From: Methylococcales bacterium
GTDB lineage: Bacteria; Pseudomonadota; Gammaproteobacteria; JABHGC01
Length of the DNA: 39,219 nucleotides
Direction: 5' to 3'
NCBI GenBank assembly: GCA_018672285.1
Contig: JABHGC010000120.1
Location: 1-39,219, forward strand
Position 1 is the first letter of the stretch. Each line of letters begins with the position of its first letter. Below are positions 27,661-36,703 of this stretch, in pieces. The notes below the pieces were generated by a model, which saw nothing but the letters and a program-made list of their open reading frames with translations, made no database searches and was not told where the DNA came from. The translations under genes and the position numbers were made by a program.

Positions 27661-29907
27661 TTACATTTTCCCGTATTTATTGCGTAATCGCTGGCGAATC
27701 ACTTCAGCAACGGTATTTAACACAAAGGTAAATAAGAACAAGACTAACGCTGCTAAAAACAACACTCTAAAGTGTGTGCTCGCAACCTCTGCCTCAGGCA
27801 TTTCCACTGCAATATTGGCCGCTAACGTCCGCATGCCTTCAAAAATATTGAAGTCCATGATCGGCGTATTACCTGTTGCCATTAGAACAATCATCGTTTC
27901 ACCAACGGCACGTCCGAAACCCATCATGACACCAGAAAAGATACCTGGGCTAGCCGTTGGTAACACAACATTCACCATGGTGTGCCAAGTGGTTGCCCCT
28001 AACGCTAAAGAGCCATTCGTTAGATGCCTTGGCACACTAAAGATGGCATCTTCTGCAATTGAAAAAATGGTAGGGATAACCGCAAAACCCATTGCGATAC
28101 CAATAATCAATGCGTTTCGCTGGTCGAAATCGATCCCCATATCATTGGTAAGCCAAGCGCGCATATCACCCGCAAAGAAAAGACCTTCAATACTATGGCT
28201 TAACGCAAATGCCAGGTAACCAACAAATAAGATGACAGGCACCAAGAGCAAACCATGCCACCCTTCAGGAACAATATCTTGCATGCTATCAGGAAGCCGT
28301 TGCCAGAAATAGCCAAAGACCAACACAGACAGAGGCAGCACAATCAATAAACTAAAGATGGCAGGCATGTATTGTTCAATCAGTGGCGCCAACCACAATC
28401 CGGCTAAGAACCCCAATACAACCGTTGGTAGTGCCTCCATAATTTCAATGGTGGGCTTAACGACCGAGCGCATCTTAGGCGCCATGAAGTACGCAGTATA
28501 CATTGCACCAAAAATAGCCAATGGCACAGCAACCAACATGGCATAAAAAGCAGCTTTCAAGGTGCCAAAAGACAAGGGTGTTAAACTGAGCTTAGGCTCG
28601 AAATCATTATCAGCCGATGAAGACTGCCAAACATACTCAGGCTCGGAGTAACTTTCATACCACACCTTACCCCACAGTGCTTTCCAGGAAACCTCTGGGT
28701 GCTCATTATCAATATGATGTAGGTAGAACGTGCCTGTTTCAGCCTGAGTGAATAAAACAGTGGCCCTTGGAGAGATATTTAAGTACTGAATTGATTGATC
28801 GGCGATTTGCTCTCGAAGGACGACTGTTTCAGCGGTGGTGTGTACTAAGCTGACATATCCTTTTGCATCGGCGACCACTAAGGCTTTACGTCTTGCCTCT
28901 GGCGCTACCGCTGTAATATCACCGCCACCTGCTTCCAAGGTGCGAATCTTAGTTAAATGCTCGCCTTCCTCACCGCGCACAATAAACCACTGTGACAACT
29001 GATTTTTTTCATTCGTCACAATCAGCGACAAAGAACCTGTTAAAAATTGAAGCCGCTCAACCTGGTGACCATCCCCAATTAATACAACTTGTGGCTTAGG
29101 CACATCAGATGGGTCTGAAATATCATAAACCAACAAACTCCCTTCGCCATCCAACAAATACAATAAACGCTGCTCAGGGCCAATTAACACCTGACGTATG
29201 TCGGCATGCGACAGCGCAATGGTTTCACTTGAAGCCTCTAATTCGATGCTATCATCTAAAAAAGAGACTTCCTTGGTCAGTGTTGTGAGATAAAGCTGAT
29301 CGTGAACCACTGAGGCAATGGTCATTTGCTCTTCACCATCACGCGTATTAAAGACACTGACTGGCAGGCCCTCATGAACCATGACGCTTTCGCCATAAGG
29401 CTTAACCAACTCAGGCGTTATGATCCTTTCGTCATTCTGACCGAAAGTCACCTTGAATTTAGGCTGCATAATAACGACAGAACCATCATCTGCGCCATAA
29501 GCCATCGTATTTTTAAACGCATCACTCACACTGTAACTTGTCAGTGCATGACCCTCAGCAACAAATTCCTGCTGCAGCACTTTACCGTCTTGTAGCTGGA
29601 AAAACTGCAATTGACCTAGCTGAGTGAAGCGCGCACCTAACGTGCCGTGCTCATTGATGGCAATATGTGCAGTCTTACCTTGAGACAGCACATCACTTTG
29701 ATAACTAGCGACCTTTTCAATGCTGGCACCACTAAACAATGGCATCGCAACATACATTAAATAGAAGAAGATTAAACAGATAACCGCTATGACACTTACA
29801 CCGCCAGTACCAACGCCCCAACTAACAACTTTATCTCTTATTAAGCGTCGCTTTCGCCGCTTCTCAGCAAGAGCGGGTGACACCTGTGGTAATATTGGTT
29901 TATCCAT
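27661..29907 (-). CDS. pstC: Phosphate ABC transporter permease PstC, long form
   Basis: A 748-residue permease with a large N-terminal addition. A membrane helix at about 32-54 is followed by a soluble domain (about 55-440) whose repeated short beta segments (such as HGTLGARFTQLGQLQFF and LLYLLDGEGSLLVYDI) suggest a beta-propeller-like fold. The permease core runs from about 445 to the end, with the EAA loop [20 protein letters not shown]. The long form is known in marine gammaproteobacteria. The extra domain likely lies in the periplasm, where it could touch PstS or another ligand; that is inference. It follows pstS after a hairpin-containing gap. Confidence 0.95.
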   Translation of the reverse strand: MDKPILPQVSPALAEKRRKRRLIRDKVVSWGVGTGGVSVIAVICLIFFYLMYVAMPLFSGASIEKVASYQSDVLSQGKTAHIAINEHGTLGARFTQLGQLQFFQLQDGKVLQQEFVAEGHALTSYSVSDAFKNTMAYGADDGSVVIMQPKFKVTFGQNDERIITPELVKPYGESVMVHEGLPVSVFNTRDGEEQMTIASVVHDQLYLTTLTKEVSFLDDSIELEASSETIALSHADIRQVLIGPEQRLLYLLDGEGSLLVYDISDPSDVPKPQVVLIGDGHQVERLQFLTGSLSLIVTNEKNQLSQWFIVRGEEGEHLTKIRTLEAGGGDITAVAPEARRKALVVADAKGYVSLVHTTAETVVLREQIADQSIQYLNISPRATVLFTQAETGTFYLHHIDNEHPEVSWKALWGKVWYESYSEPEYVWQSSSADNDFEPKLSLTPLSFGTLKAAFYAMLVAVPLAIFGAMYTAYFMAPKMRSVVKPTIEIMEALPTVVLGFLAGLWLAPLIEQYMPAIFSLLIVLPLSVLVFGYFWQRLPDSMQDIVPEGWHGLLLVPVILFVGYLAFALSHSIEGLFFAGDMRAWLTNDMGIDFDQRNALIIGIAMGFAVIPTIFSIAEDAIFSVPRHLTNGSLALGATTWHTMVNVVLPTASPGIFSGVMMGFGRAVGETMIVLMATGNTPIMDFNIFEGMRTLAANIAVEMPEAEVASTHFRVLFLAALVLFLFTFVLNTVAEVIRQRLRNKYGKM

Positions 29908-29963
29908 AAAAATCCAAGCCGAATAACAGCATATCTATACATTCTAAGTGAAATATCAAATGC

Positions 29964-29983
29964 AAAAAAAAGAGCGAAAGCTC
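29964..29983 (-). terminator. Hairpin with U-tract between pstS and pstC
   Basis: On the minus strand GAGC-TTTC-GCTC is followed by eight T. The stem is only four pairs, and an overlapping alternative GCTC/GAGC pairing lies just upstream. It probably gives partial termination after pstS, so that binding protein outnumbers permease. Confidence 0.6.
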
Positions 29984-30014
29984 AAAGAGCCTCCGCCGTT
30001 TTATACACTATCGA

Positions 30015-30992
30015 TTATTTCGCTTCAATTATTTTCAGAAACTTAGCGACTACCTTACTCGGTAATGGAATATAACCATCCTTAATCACAGTTTTCTGCC
30101 CTGTTTGAGAAAGCACCATCTTTAGAAACTCTTTCTCTTTAGCAGGTAATGACTTGTTAGGTGGCATATTCACATACACATAAAGAAACCGAGACAATGG
30201 GTAAGTATTATTCACCGCATTCTCAGGTGTCACATCGACAAAAGGTTTACCTACCTTCTTAGACAAGGACACGGTTTTAACACCTGACGTTTTATAGCCA
30301 ATACCCGAATAGCCTAAGCCATTTAAAGACGTCGCCACAGACTGAACAACCGAAGCCGAGCCTGGTTGCTCATTCACACTATTCTTGAAGTCCCCTTTAC
30401 AAAGGGCTTTCTTTTTAAAGTAACCATAAGTACCAGAAACAGAGTTACGGCCATAAATCTGGAAGTTTTTAGATTCTAAGCTGCCTTTAACGCCAACATC
30501 ACCCCAGGTTTTGACATCTGTTTTTAAGCCACACTTTTTTGTTGATGAGAAAATCGCGTCAACTTGAGCAACAGTCAGTGATTTAATCGGGTTATCTTTA
30601 TTAACAAAAACGGCCAATGCATCAATGGCGACAGGAATTGCCGTTGGCTTGTAACCGAATTTTTTCTCAAATGCCTCAAGCTCTTTATTCTTCATTTTTC
30701 GGCTCATAGGGCCTAAATTTGAAGTGCTTTCAGTCAGTGCTGGCGGCGCAGTTGAAGAGCCTGCCGCTTGAATTTGAATGTTGACACTTGGGTAGAGTTT
30801 TTTAAAGTCTTCCGCCCATAAGGTCATTAAATTAGCCAGAGTATCCGAGCCAACACTTGATAAATTTCCTGCAACACCATTGGTACGCTGATACTCAGGG
30901 ACGCCGGCATCAACACCAACAGCCGCCTGGGCAGAGCCTGCAAACATCACAGCAGTGCATAAACTTAAGCTTTTAAGCAATTGAAACTTCAT
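30015..30992 (-). CDS. pstS: Phosphate-binding periplasmic protein
   Basis: A 325-residue substrate-binding protein. It has a signal peptide (cleavage likely after GSAQA, residue 23) and the phosphate-contact segments [32 protein letters not shown] and [13 protein letters not shown]. It delivers phosphate to PstC/PstA. An AGGAG site precedes the ATG, and a Pho box lies about 50 bases upstream. The sequence type is the PstS-like family with the SRxM motif found in marine bacteria, not the E. coli type. Confidence 0.95.
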   Translation of the reverse strand: MKFQLLKSLSLCTAVMFAGSAQAAVGVDAGVPEYQRTNGVAGNLSSVGSDTLANLMTLWAEDFKKLYPSVNIQIQAAGSSTAPPALTESTSNLGPMSRKMKNKELEAFEKKFGYKPTAIPVAIDALAVFVNKDNPIKSLTVAQVDAIFSSTKKCGLKTDVKTWGDVGVKGSLESKNFQIYGRNSVSGTYGYFKKKALCKGDFKNSVNEQPGSASVVQSVATSLNGLGYSGIGYKTSGVKTVSLSKKVGKPFVDVTPENAVNNTYPLSRFLYVYVNMPPNKSLPAKEKEFLKMVLSQTGQKTVIKDGYIPLPSKVVAKFLKIIEAK

Positions 30993-31024
30993 ATTTATTG
31001 AACTCCTAGTTAATTTCTGCCGCT

Positions 31025-31058
31025 ATATTATGAAATGAATATGACACAAATGTGACAG
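31025..31058 (-). promoter_or_regulatory. Pho box and -10 element of pstS
   Basis: On the minus strand two 7-base repeats, CTGTCAC and GTGTCAT, are separated by ATTT (31041-31058). After a 10-base spacer comes TAATAT (31025-31030). The layout and even the first spacer bases resemble the E. coli pstS promoter. PhoB would replace a -35 contact and turn on the operon in low phosphate. Confidence 0.88.
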
Positions 31059-31229
31059 CCATCAAAGTTCCAGAGATTACACATGAAAATTTCTTCGAGT
31101 ACTATCACAAAAAATTCATATATCACATCGAAATAACCTACAAATACAACCCCTTATCAATAAAATATTGACCTTGAATAAAATCAAGTTAAGCACTAAA
31201 ACTTATTTCAAGGTAAATATTCTTCTGAA

Positions 31230-31260
31230 TGTGATAAACGTCACGGTTTGGTGCCAATAG
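31230..31260 (+). promoter_or_regulatory. CRP-like site overlapping a FliA-like promoter
   Basis: TGTGATAAACGTCACG (31230-31245) departs from TGTGA-N6-TCACA at one base. Within and after it, TAAA (31235) and GCCAATAG (31253-31260) resemble a sigma-28 promoter, with a spacer one base short of the E. coli form and a -10 matching six of eight positions. It lies about 50 bases before the YjfB-like gene. Both readings are tentative. Confidence 0.4.
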
Positions 31261-31306
31261 ATCACCTAGACTTCATCTTAAGCACTTACATAAAGGAAAC
31301 AAATAA

Positions 31307-31498
31307 ATGAATATTGGCGGCGTATCATCAGCAGTATCTTCTTCAGTTAATGCAGCATCGGCAAACCCAAAGAGCAGCACAGGTGTTTCAGTTTTAAAGA
31401 AAGCACTTGATACACAAGCTGCAGGGGCAGTGGCACTCATTGACTCAATTCCGAAAGCGGTTGGATCCTTGGGAAACAACTTAAACGTTACAGCATAA
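31307..31498 (+). CDS. YjfB-family putative motility protein
   Basis: A 63-residue protein starting MNIGGVSSAVSSS. The family core is GVSVLKKALDTQAAGAVALIDSIP, seen here as its two parts around residues 26-49, and the end is NVTA. YjfB-like proteins (PF14070) are linked to motility by occurrence, but their biochemical role is not settled. An AGGAAA site precedes the ATG. The candidate sigma-28 promoter upstream would fit motility control. It stands alone after the divergent pstS. Confidence 0.75.
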   Translation: MNIGGVSSAVSSSVNAASANPKSSTGVSVLKKALDTQAAGAVALIDSIPKAVGSLGNNLNVTA

Positions 31499-31586
31499 CG
31501 AATAGAAATAAAAAAGTGTTGCACACAAATGACAAAACGTAATAGTATATTAGAAAATAGTAATTAAGCGATAAAAGGCTAATATT

Positions 31587-31790
31587 ATGAACATACAAAT
31601 GAACGTTGAAGACTTAGGTGGCGCAGATTTCTCTGAAAACACAGACAATATTGATAAACTTCTCGATACCGCATCGAAAGAAGATGTGATCAAAAGCCGG
31701 AAAGCGGCAAGGCAGAAGGTAGAGCGTAGAAATGAGCTAAAAGAGCTCGATAAACAGCTCGACTCTTACTACGACAGCCTACTAGATTAA
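31587..31790 (+). CDS. Small charged protein, possibly PA3496-like
   Basis: A 67-residue, highly charged protein. An acidic first half is followed by a basic helix (SRKAARQKVERRNELKELD) and the end LDSYYDSLLD. The pattern of acidic start, Arg-rich helix and aromatic/acidic tail recalls PA3496-type small proteins, but that match is from memory and weak. No signal peptide or membrane segment. A TTGCAC and TAGTAT pair about 50 bases upstream may be its promoter, and a strong terminator follows. Confidence 0.6.
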   Translation: MNIQMNVEDLGGADFSENTDNIDKLLDTASKEDVIKSRKAARQKVERRNELKELDKQLDSYYDSLLD

Positions 31791-31817
31791 GTGCTGCTCA
31801 AGAATATTAGCCTTCGT

Positions 31818-31844
31818 CAATAGGTTGCACCCTGCAACCTATTG
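31818..31844 (+). terminator. Strong hairpin after the 67-residue gene
   Basis: CAATAGGTTGCA pairs perfectly with TGCAACCTATTG (12 pairs) around a CCC loop, followed by AAGTTTTAG. It very likely terminates the small-protein transcript before the deaminase gene. Confidence 0.75.
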
Positions 31845-31911
31845 AAGTTTTAGTATTTGCGAGAAAACCGCCCTCAAGCTATGCTTTGCAAAAAACGTTA
31901 AGAGCAAAAGC

Positions 31912-32376
31912 ATGCACCACACATTTATGCAACAAGCACTCACTCTCGCCACTGACGCCATTGATATGCAAGGCGGACCTTTCGGTGCCATCATCACTCA
32001 CAGCAATACAATCATTGGCCAAGGCTTCAACCAGGTCACTAAACGACATGATCCTACAGCTCACGCTGAAATTGTTGCCATTAGAGCCGCTTGCGAGCAC
32101 TTACAAAGTCATGACTTATCAGGCAGCATTCTCTACACCAGCTGTGAACCATGCCCGATGTGCTTAGCAGCAAGTTATTGGGCCGGCATTTCTCATATTT
32201 ATTTTGCAGCAGATCGAATTCAGGCCGAACAAGCAGGGTTCATTGATGCAAAATTGTATACAGAGCTCACAAAGCCACTCGCAGAAAGAAGTATTCCTAT
32301 CGAACACATTCAGTGTGAGTCATCAGATAAACCGTTTGAGCGTTGGCGCAAAGAAATGGACAAAATACCGTATTAA
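31912..32376 (+). CDS. Guanine/nucleoside deaminase
   Basis: A 154-residue zinc deaminase of the CDA superfamily. The zinc site is His51 with the proton-shuttling Glu53 (TAHAEIVAIRAA), Cys81 and Cys84 (SCEPCPMC). The segment FNQVTKRHDPTAHAE, the text following PCPMC (AASYWAGISHIYFA) and the aromatic C-terminus resemble Bacillus GuaD-type guanine deaminases more than tRNA adenosine deaminase TadA. The likely reaction is guanine to xanthine. Substrate is not proven. It converges on the repeat-protein gene with only three bases between stops. Confidence 0.87.
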   Translation: MHHTFMQQALTLATDAIDMQGGPFGAIITHSNTIIGQGFNQVTKRHDPTAHAEIVAIRAACEHLQSHDLSGSILYTSCEPCPMCLAASYWAGISHIYFAADRIQAEQAGFIDAKLYTELTKPLAERSIPIEHIQCESSDKPFERWRKEMDKIPY

Positions 32377-32379
32377 GGA

Positions 32380-34167
32380 TTACGGCTTAGAAAGGTGAAT
32401 GACCTGCAGCCATTTTTGCACTTGCCTCACTGCACGCTCAGCTGTTTTACCCACTTTAAGACATGGAAAATCTGCTTTCGCCAAACAGTAAGTTGCACGC
32501 AATGAAAATCGGCTTTCCAGCACCCAAACAGCTCCCTGTTTATGCTCTGCTAGCGCCAACAAAACCGATGTCCGAATTTTTTTCAACCGGGGTAAGCGGA
32601 TTTCACCCTGGTGAGAAGACAATGCCAAAGCCGTTGCAGCATCCATCTTCCTAACATCGGTTAAATCGATATCGCCCTTCACCGTCGCCAATGCTTTGGC
32701 GTTATCCACCGAAAGATCTCGAACCGCTTTCAATGAAATATTCCCGTGATGACCAATAAAGCCCGTCGCAACATCTTCAGAAAGCTGCTTCATGCCATCT
32801 AAACGTATAAAGCCTTGTGTTTTCCCTAGCGCTCTAGCCACACCAGGTGAGATAGATGCTAAATTATCAACCGATATACCACCACTGTGACCCGCCAATC
32901 CTTTTGCCACAGCCTCATCTAAGTCAGAAAGCCCGTCTAACCATAATTCACCCTCTGCTTTAGCGATGAACTTTGCAACCTCAGGTGAAATTTCCATCAA
33001 CCTTTCTAACCGCAGGCCACCCACATGATCACTTAAACCTGCCGCTTGCTCAGCAGAGAGCGACATTAAACCATCCAGTGCCAAGCAGCCTCTAATTTGC
33101 CCCAAATACCCTGCCGCCTCAGGACTTAACGCTTCCAATGCACTCATCCAAAGATCACCCTGCAAGGTGGCTAAACCTGCAGCTTCTTCTTCAGATATTT
33201 CAGGGATACTGGTTAACCCCAATGATCCTTGCTTTTGTCCAAGCGCTTTAGCGACAGGCTCGGTAAGTTTGGTTAACCCCTCAAGCCACAACACCCCTTT
33301 ATGCTGTGCAAAAGCTTTGGCAACAGCCTCAGAAACTTGCTCTAACCGATCAAATGACAAGGTGCCTGGGTAGGCAGCCAATGCGGTCGCAGCCTCAACA
33401 GACACCACGCTGACATTAGGTAGCTTTAACTCACCTGAAAACGTTGCCAATGCAGCCGCCAAGGCGACATCATCTAAGGTTGTTATACCCGCTAAAGATA
33501 AAGAACTAATCGAACGCTGATTGAGTGCCTCAATGGCCGCCACGCTCACGGCTTGCAAACCGTTTAAGGATAACCCTTGTAATGGCTTCGCACTTTTAGC
33601 GCCAAGTAACACTGCAACATCATCAGGTAGCTCACGAACTTGATCCAATACCAAGTCGCCCGTGTAATTTTGCAAGCCCACCGCCGTTGCATCATCCAGC
33701 ATCTGTAAACCATTTAAGCGCAGGCCAGGCATTTGCTGTAAAACACTCAGAACATCGGAAGACACTGTGGTCACGCTATCTAGCGCAAGCACTAGGCGAC
33801 CAGAACGTATCTGGTGGCGCACAACCTGCTCAGCATCACTAAGACTTAACCACCGCAGTAACCCTGTCTCAATGTCACCTGATTTTTTTTGCTTGGAAAA
33901 CACCCAAGGCAACTCAACAACATCATTCACAACCCTGGAGGACTGCCTATGAGACTGCTGAAAAAAACCCGCCAAAATTGCCGTAGCAATTGACTTATTT
34001 ACCTCTGAATCTTCTGAATCTTCTGCACTTTCGTACCAAAGGCTAAATGCTGAAAAGTCCGAAAATTCCATCTCTGGAGCTACAGCCACCGGCACAGCTT
34101 GATCTGAAGCCAATGACCGGCTCAACTCAAGGTATAATTCACAGGGGTTTTCAGAGTGTTTTTTCAT
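32380..34167 (-). CDS. Protein with tandem 23-residue leucine-rich-like repeats
   Basis: A 595-residue protein without signal peptide or membrane segment. From residue 245 to 543 it holds thirteen consecutive units of exactly 23 residues. Each starts with Gly and follows the pattern G-x-L-x-L-x-x-L-x-x-L-S-x-x-x-A-x-x-L-A-x-x-x (examples GVLWLEGLTKLTEPVAKALG and GCLALDGLMSLSAEQAAGL). Less regular units run from about 124. The unit predicts one short strand and one helix, so a curved solenoid with a binding face is likely. I recall similar repeats in Planctomycetes. The N-terminal 120 residues and the C-terminal 50 (ending KWLQVIHLSKP) are unrecognised. It is head to head, 68 bases apart, with the BolA-SET-HSP90-repeat-protein run. 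Function unknown. Confidence 0.8.
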   Translation of the reverse strand: MKKHSENPCELYLELSRSLASDQAVPVAVAPEMEFSDFSAFSLWYESAEDSEDSEVNKSIATAILAGFFQQSHRQSSRVVNDVVELPWVFSKQKKSGDIETGLLRWLSLSDAEQVVRHQIRSGRLVLALDSVTTVSSDVLSVLQQMPGLRLNGLQMLDDATAVGLQNYTGDLVLDQVRELPDDVAVLLGAKSAKPLQGLSLNGLQAVSVAAIEALNQRSISSLSLAGITTLDDVALAAALATFSGELKLPNVSVVSVEAATALAAYPGTLSFDRLEQVSEAVAKAFAQHKGVLWLEGLTKLTEPVAKALGQKQGSLGLTSIPEISEEEAAGLATLQGDLWMSALEALSPEAAGYLGQIRGCLALDGLMSLSAEQAAGLSDHVGGLRLERLMEISPEVAKFIAKAEGELWLDGLSDLDEAVAKGLAGHSGGISVDNLASISPGVARALGKTQGFIRLDGMKQLSEDVATGFIGHHGNISLKAVRDLSVDNAKALATVKGDIDLTDVRKMDAATALALSSHQGEIRLPRLKKIRTSVLLALAEHKQGAVWVLESRFSLRATYCLAKADFPCLKVGKTAERAVRQVQKWLQVIHLSKP

Positions 34168-34235
34168 GTAAGAAAGTATAGAGTAGATTAGCAGCCTATG
34201 TAATTGAATTTAACGAGTAATGAGAAGGAAATCCC

Positions 34236-34547
34236 ATGTCCGTGCAAAAAAATATCGAGCAATTGCTAACAGACGCTTTTGCGCCAAGTTATTTATCCGT
34301 TGAAAACGAAAGCAATCAACACAATGTGCCAGCAGGGTCGGAGTCTCATTTTAAAGTGGTTATTGCCACAGACCAATTTTTAGGTAAACGCTCAATTCAA
34401 CGACACCAAGCCATCAATGGTATACTCATGGACATCATCCAAAACCAAATACATGCCTTAGCATTACATACCTTCACAGACCAAGAATGGGCCGAAGAAT
34501 CAACAACCCCAGACTCGCCACTTTGCCTAGGTGGCTCAAAAAACTAG
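34236..34547 (+). CDS. BolA-family protein
   Basis: A 103-residue BolA-like protein. The family core SHFKVVIATDQFLGKRSIQRHQAIN (in two parts, about 44-68) contains the helix-turn-helix-like class II KH region and the conserved Arg-His. The segment ALHTFTDQEWAEE follows. BolA proteins partner monothiol glutaredoxins in iron-sulphur handling and stress response. A GAGAAGGAA site precedes the ATG. It is the first gene of the plus-strand run with the SET and HSP90-like genes, 26 bases before the SET gene. It could be an unrelated first member. Confidence 0.92.
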   Translation: MSVQKNIEQLLTDAFAPSYLSVENESNQHNVPAGSESHFKVVIATDQFLGKRSIQRHQAINGILMDIIQNQIHALALHTFTDQEWAEESTTPDSPLCLGGSKN

Positions 34548-34573
34548 CTGACAAATAACGTCGGAGAAATAGC

Positions 34574-34891
34574 ATGGAAAGCATTAAAGTCGATGTAAAA
34601 GAATCCCCTATTCATGGCAAAGGCGTGTTTGCAGGGCAAACCATTATGGCTGAAGCCTATATTGGTGATTATGAAGGCCCTATCACCATCGAAAACTCAA
34701 CCTATGTGTTATGGGTTGACCGGGATGGAGAAGAAATAGGCGTGCGGGGAGAAAATGATTTAAAATACCTCAACCACTCATCAACGCCAAATGCAGAGTT
34801 TGACGATGTTAAACTCTACACACTAACGACCATTAAGCCAGGCCAAGAAATCACCATACATTATGGTGCTGACTGGGATGACCAACCTTAA
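34574..34891 (+). CDS. Small SET-domain protein (putative lysine methyltransferase)
   Basis: A 105-residue protein that is little more than a bare SET domain. It has GKGVFAGQTI (15-24), the substrate/cofactor motif YLNHSSTPNAEF (65-76, with the NHS-x-x-PN signature) and the closing IHYGADW (95-101) with the catalytic-type Tyr97. No pre-SET or post-SET cysteines. Bacterial SET proteins can methylate lysines with S-adenosylmethionine; the target here is unknown. Its stop lies 10 bases before the HSP90-like start, so the two are almost certainly co-translated and the HSP90-like protein is a candidate partner or substrate. Confidence 0.87.
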   Translation: MESIKVDVKESPIHGKGVFAGQTIMAEAYIGDYEGPITIENSTYVLWVDRDGEEIGVRGENDLKYLNHSSTPNAEFDDVKLYTLTTIKPGQEITIHYGADWDDQP

Positions 34892-34901
34892 AAAGAGCCC
34901 T

Positions 34902-36701
34902 ATGAGCGCAGAAATTAAAAATACTCAAGTTAACCTATCCGGCTTACTTGAGGTGTTAGGCAAAAATCTGTATTCCACTCCCCTCGTTGCCATTAGGGAG
35001 CTCATTCAAAATGCACACGACGCTTGCGTTAGGAGACAAATAGAATCGCCTGACGACACCGCCTTCCACATCCACATCACGCCACTGGCTAGCCAGCAAC
35101 AACTCATCATCGAAGACAATGGTGCAGGACTCACCAAAGAAGAAATTGAAAAGTACTTAGCCACTATTGGCTCCGGTTATACCCGCGAGCTAAGAACACA
35201 ATCAGACAATGAAGATATGATTGGCTTTTTTGGCCTCGGATTTTTATCAGCCTATGTCGTTTCAGACAAAGTGACGCTCACCACAACCTCATATCAAGAC
35301 CCAAGCCAAGGCTGGCAATTTAACAGCAGTGGCGGAATGAATTACTCCCTAAGCGCGACAGACGCCAACCCTACCGGCTCAAAGGTCACCTTACAGCTGA
35401 CCGACAAATATGCGGAACTCACCAACATCGGGTTACTCGAAGATGTGATTCGACAATATTGTTGTTTACTCACGATCCCCATCAGTATCAATCGACAAGC
35501 CACGCCCATTAACCAAGTCGACGTTCCCTGGTTAATGCCAGAACACACCTCACCCATCCAACGAAAAGCACGGAGTTTAGCCTTCGCCCAAATTTTCGAA
35601 CAACGCTATGAACCTCTAACCAGCTTTGCCATTACCCCAACAGACACATGTGATATTAATGGTTTATTATGGATCCAAGGCGGTTCTAGTTACGCCAACT
35701 CAGACCAGCGAAACTGCACAGTATTTGTCCGCAACATGTACATCACCCAAGAAACAAGCGCATTATTACCTGCATGGGCGGGTTTTATCGGCTGCGTCAT
35801 CAACACCACCATGCTAACACCAACCGCTTCCCGTGAAGATATACAGCAAGATTCCGCCTTCACCAAAATAAAGCAGCACATTGAAACAACACTCATCAAT
35901 GCTTTGGCTCACCTTTCCAGCACCGAGCCTGAAGCATGGAAACGCGTACTCAGCAGGCACAATGAAATGTTATTGGGTGCCGCTGTCAGCTCAGAAACGT
36001 TATTCAGTGCTTTGCATGAGGAGCTTACTGTACCCACGACTGAAGGTGACTTAACACTCAAAGCACTGGTCAATAACGGCAGCAACACAATTCATGTCAC
36101 TTTAGATGACAGTGGCAGTTACGATGAAATATTATGTCGTGCCATGCAAATCCCCATTGTTTTAGGTTACCGCTTTGCCTCATACCCGTTTTGCCAAATG
36201 TATGCAGGATTGAAACACCATAAATTAGTCACTTTAGGCACAGATGCTGGCAATAAGGCACTATTTAGCCCCGTTGAAGATGCCCCGTTAGCAGCACAAC
36301 TAGAACCCCTCTTTATTGAAGCACACGAAGCACTTGTGCTGACTGAGTTTGAACCCACTTACTTACCTCTGCTGATTATTCCTGACGAAGAAGTGGCCCG
36401 AAAACGTAAAATTGAATCAGATGACGCCCAAAAACGAATCAGCACTGCCGCTTTAAGCTTAGCCACCCTTTATACTCAAAAAGTTGAGGACACCATTCGC
36501 CGTAGAGTTTACATCAATATCAACGCACCATTAATACAGTCACTCATTAATCAACCGAGTGAAAAGCAACACAACATGGCCATATTACTTAAATCGTTTG
36601 CATGCTCCATTGGCCGAATCAATCTCGATACCGATGAACGCAGCCTATCGGATGAATTGCAGCGTTATCATGATAACTTACTGACACTCTTCCAAGGTTA
36701 A
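34902..36701 (+). CDS. Divergent HSP90-family ATPase
   Basis: A 599-residue GHKL ATPase. The nucleotide site is visible: REL-IQNAHDA with Glu33 and Asn37, the EDNGAGL box with Asp72, the lid-like ATIGSGYTREL, GFFGLGFLSAYVVSD, and TGSKVTLQL. The middle region has a catalytic-loop candidate (TPTASREDIQQD), as in HSP90 proteins. It resembles the HSP90 family protein group known from actinobacteria (PRK14083) rather than housekeeping HtpG. There is no C-terminal MEEVD. I chose the ATG at 34902 (MSAEIKNTQVNLSG), 13 codons inside the longest frame (34863), because the upstream part overlaps the SET gene and has no homology. The next gene starts two bases after its stop. Confidence 0.87.
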   Translation: MSAEIKNTQVNLSGLLEVLGKNLYSTPLVAIRELIQNAHDACVRRQIESPDDTAFHIHITPLASQQQLIIEDNGAGLTKEEIEKYLATIGSGYTRELRTQSDNEDMIGFFGLGFLSAYVVSDKVTLTTTSYQDPSQGWQFNSSGGMNYSLSATDANPTGSKVTLQLTDKYAELTNIGLLEDVIRQYCCLLTIPISINRQATPINQVDVPWLMPEHTSPIQRKARSLAFAQIFEQRYEPLTSFAITPTDTCDINGLLWIQGGSSYANSDQRNCTVFVRNMYITQETSALLPAWAGFIGCVINTTMLTPTASREDIQQDSAFTKIKQHIETTLINALAHLSSTEPEAWKRVLSRHNEMLLGAAVSSETLFSALHEELTVPTTEGDLTLKALVNNGSNTIHVTLDDSGSYDEILCRAMQIPIVLGYRFASYPFCQMYAGLKHHKLVTLGTDAGNKALFSPVEDAPLAAQLEPLFIEAHEALVLTEFEPTYLPLLIIPDEEVARKRKIESDDAQKRISTAALSLATLYTQKVEDTIRRRVYININAPLIQSLINQPSEKQHNMAILLKSFACSIGRINLDTDERSLSDELQRYHDNLLTLFQG

Positions 36702-36703
36702 GC

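Noticed and set aside
27680..28219. A 179-residue open frame on the plus strand
   Set aside because: It lies wholly antisense to the permease core of pstC, has no plausible ribosome site, and its composition is that of a reversed membrane protein.
34863..34901. Longer start for the HSP90-like protein
   Set aside because: The extra 13 codons overlap the SET gene, have no homology to the family, and the ATG at 34902 gives the usual N-terminus.
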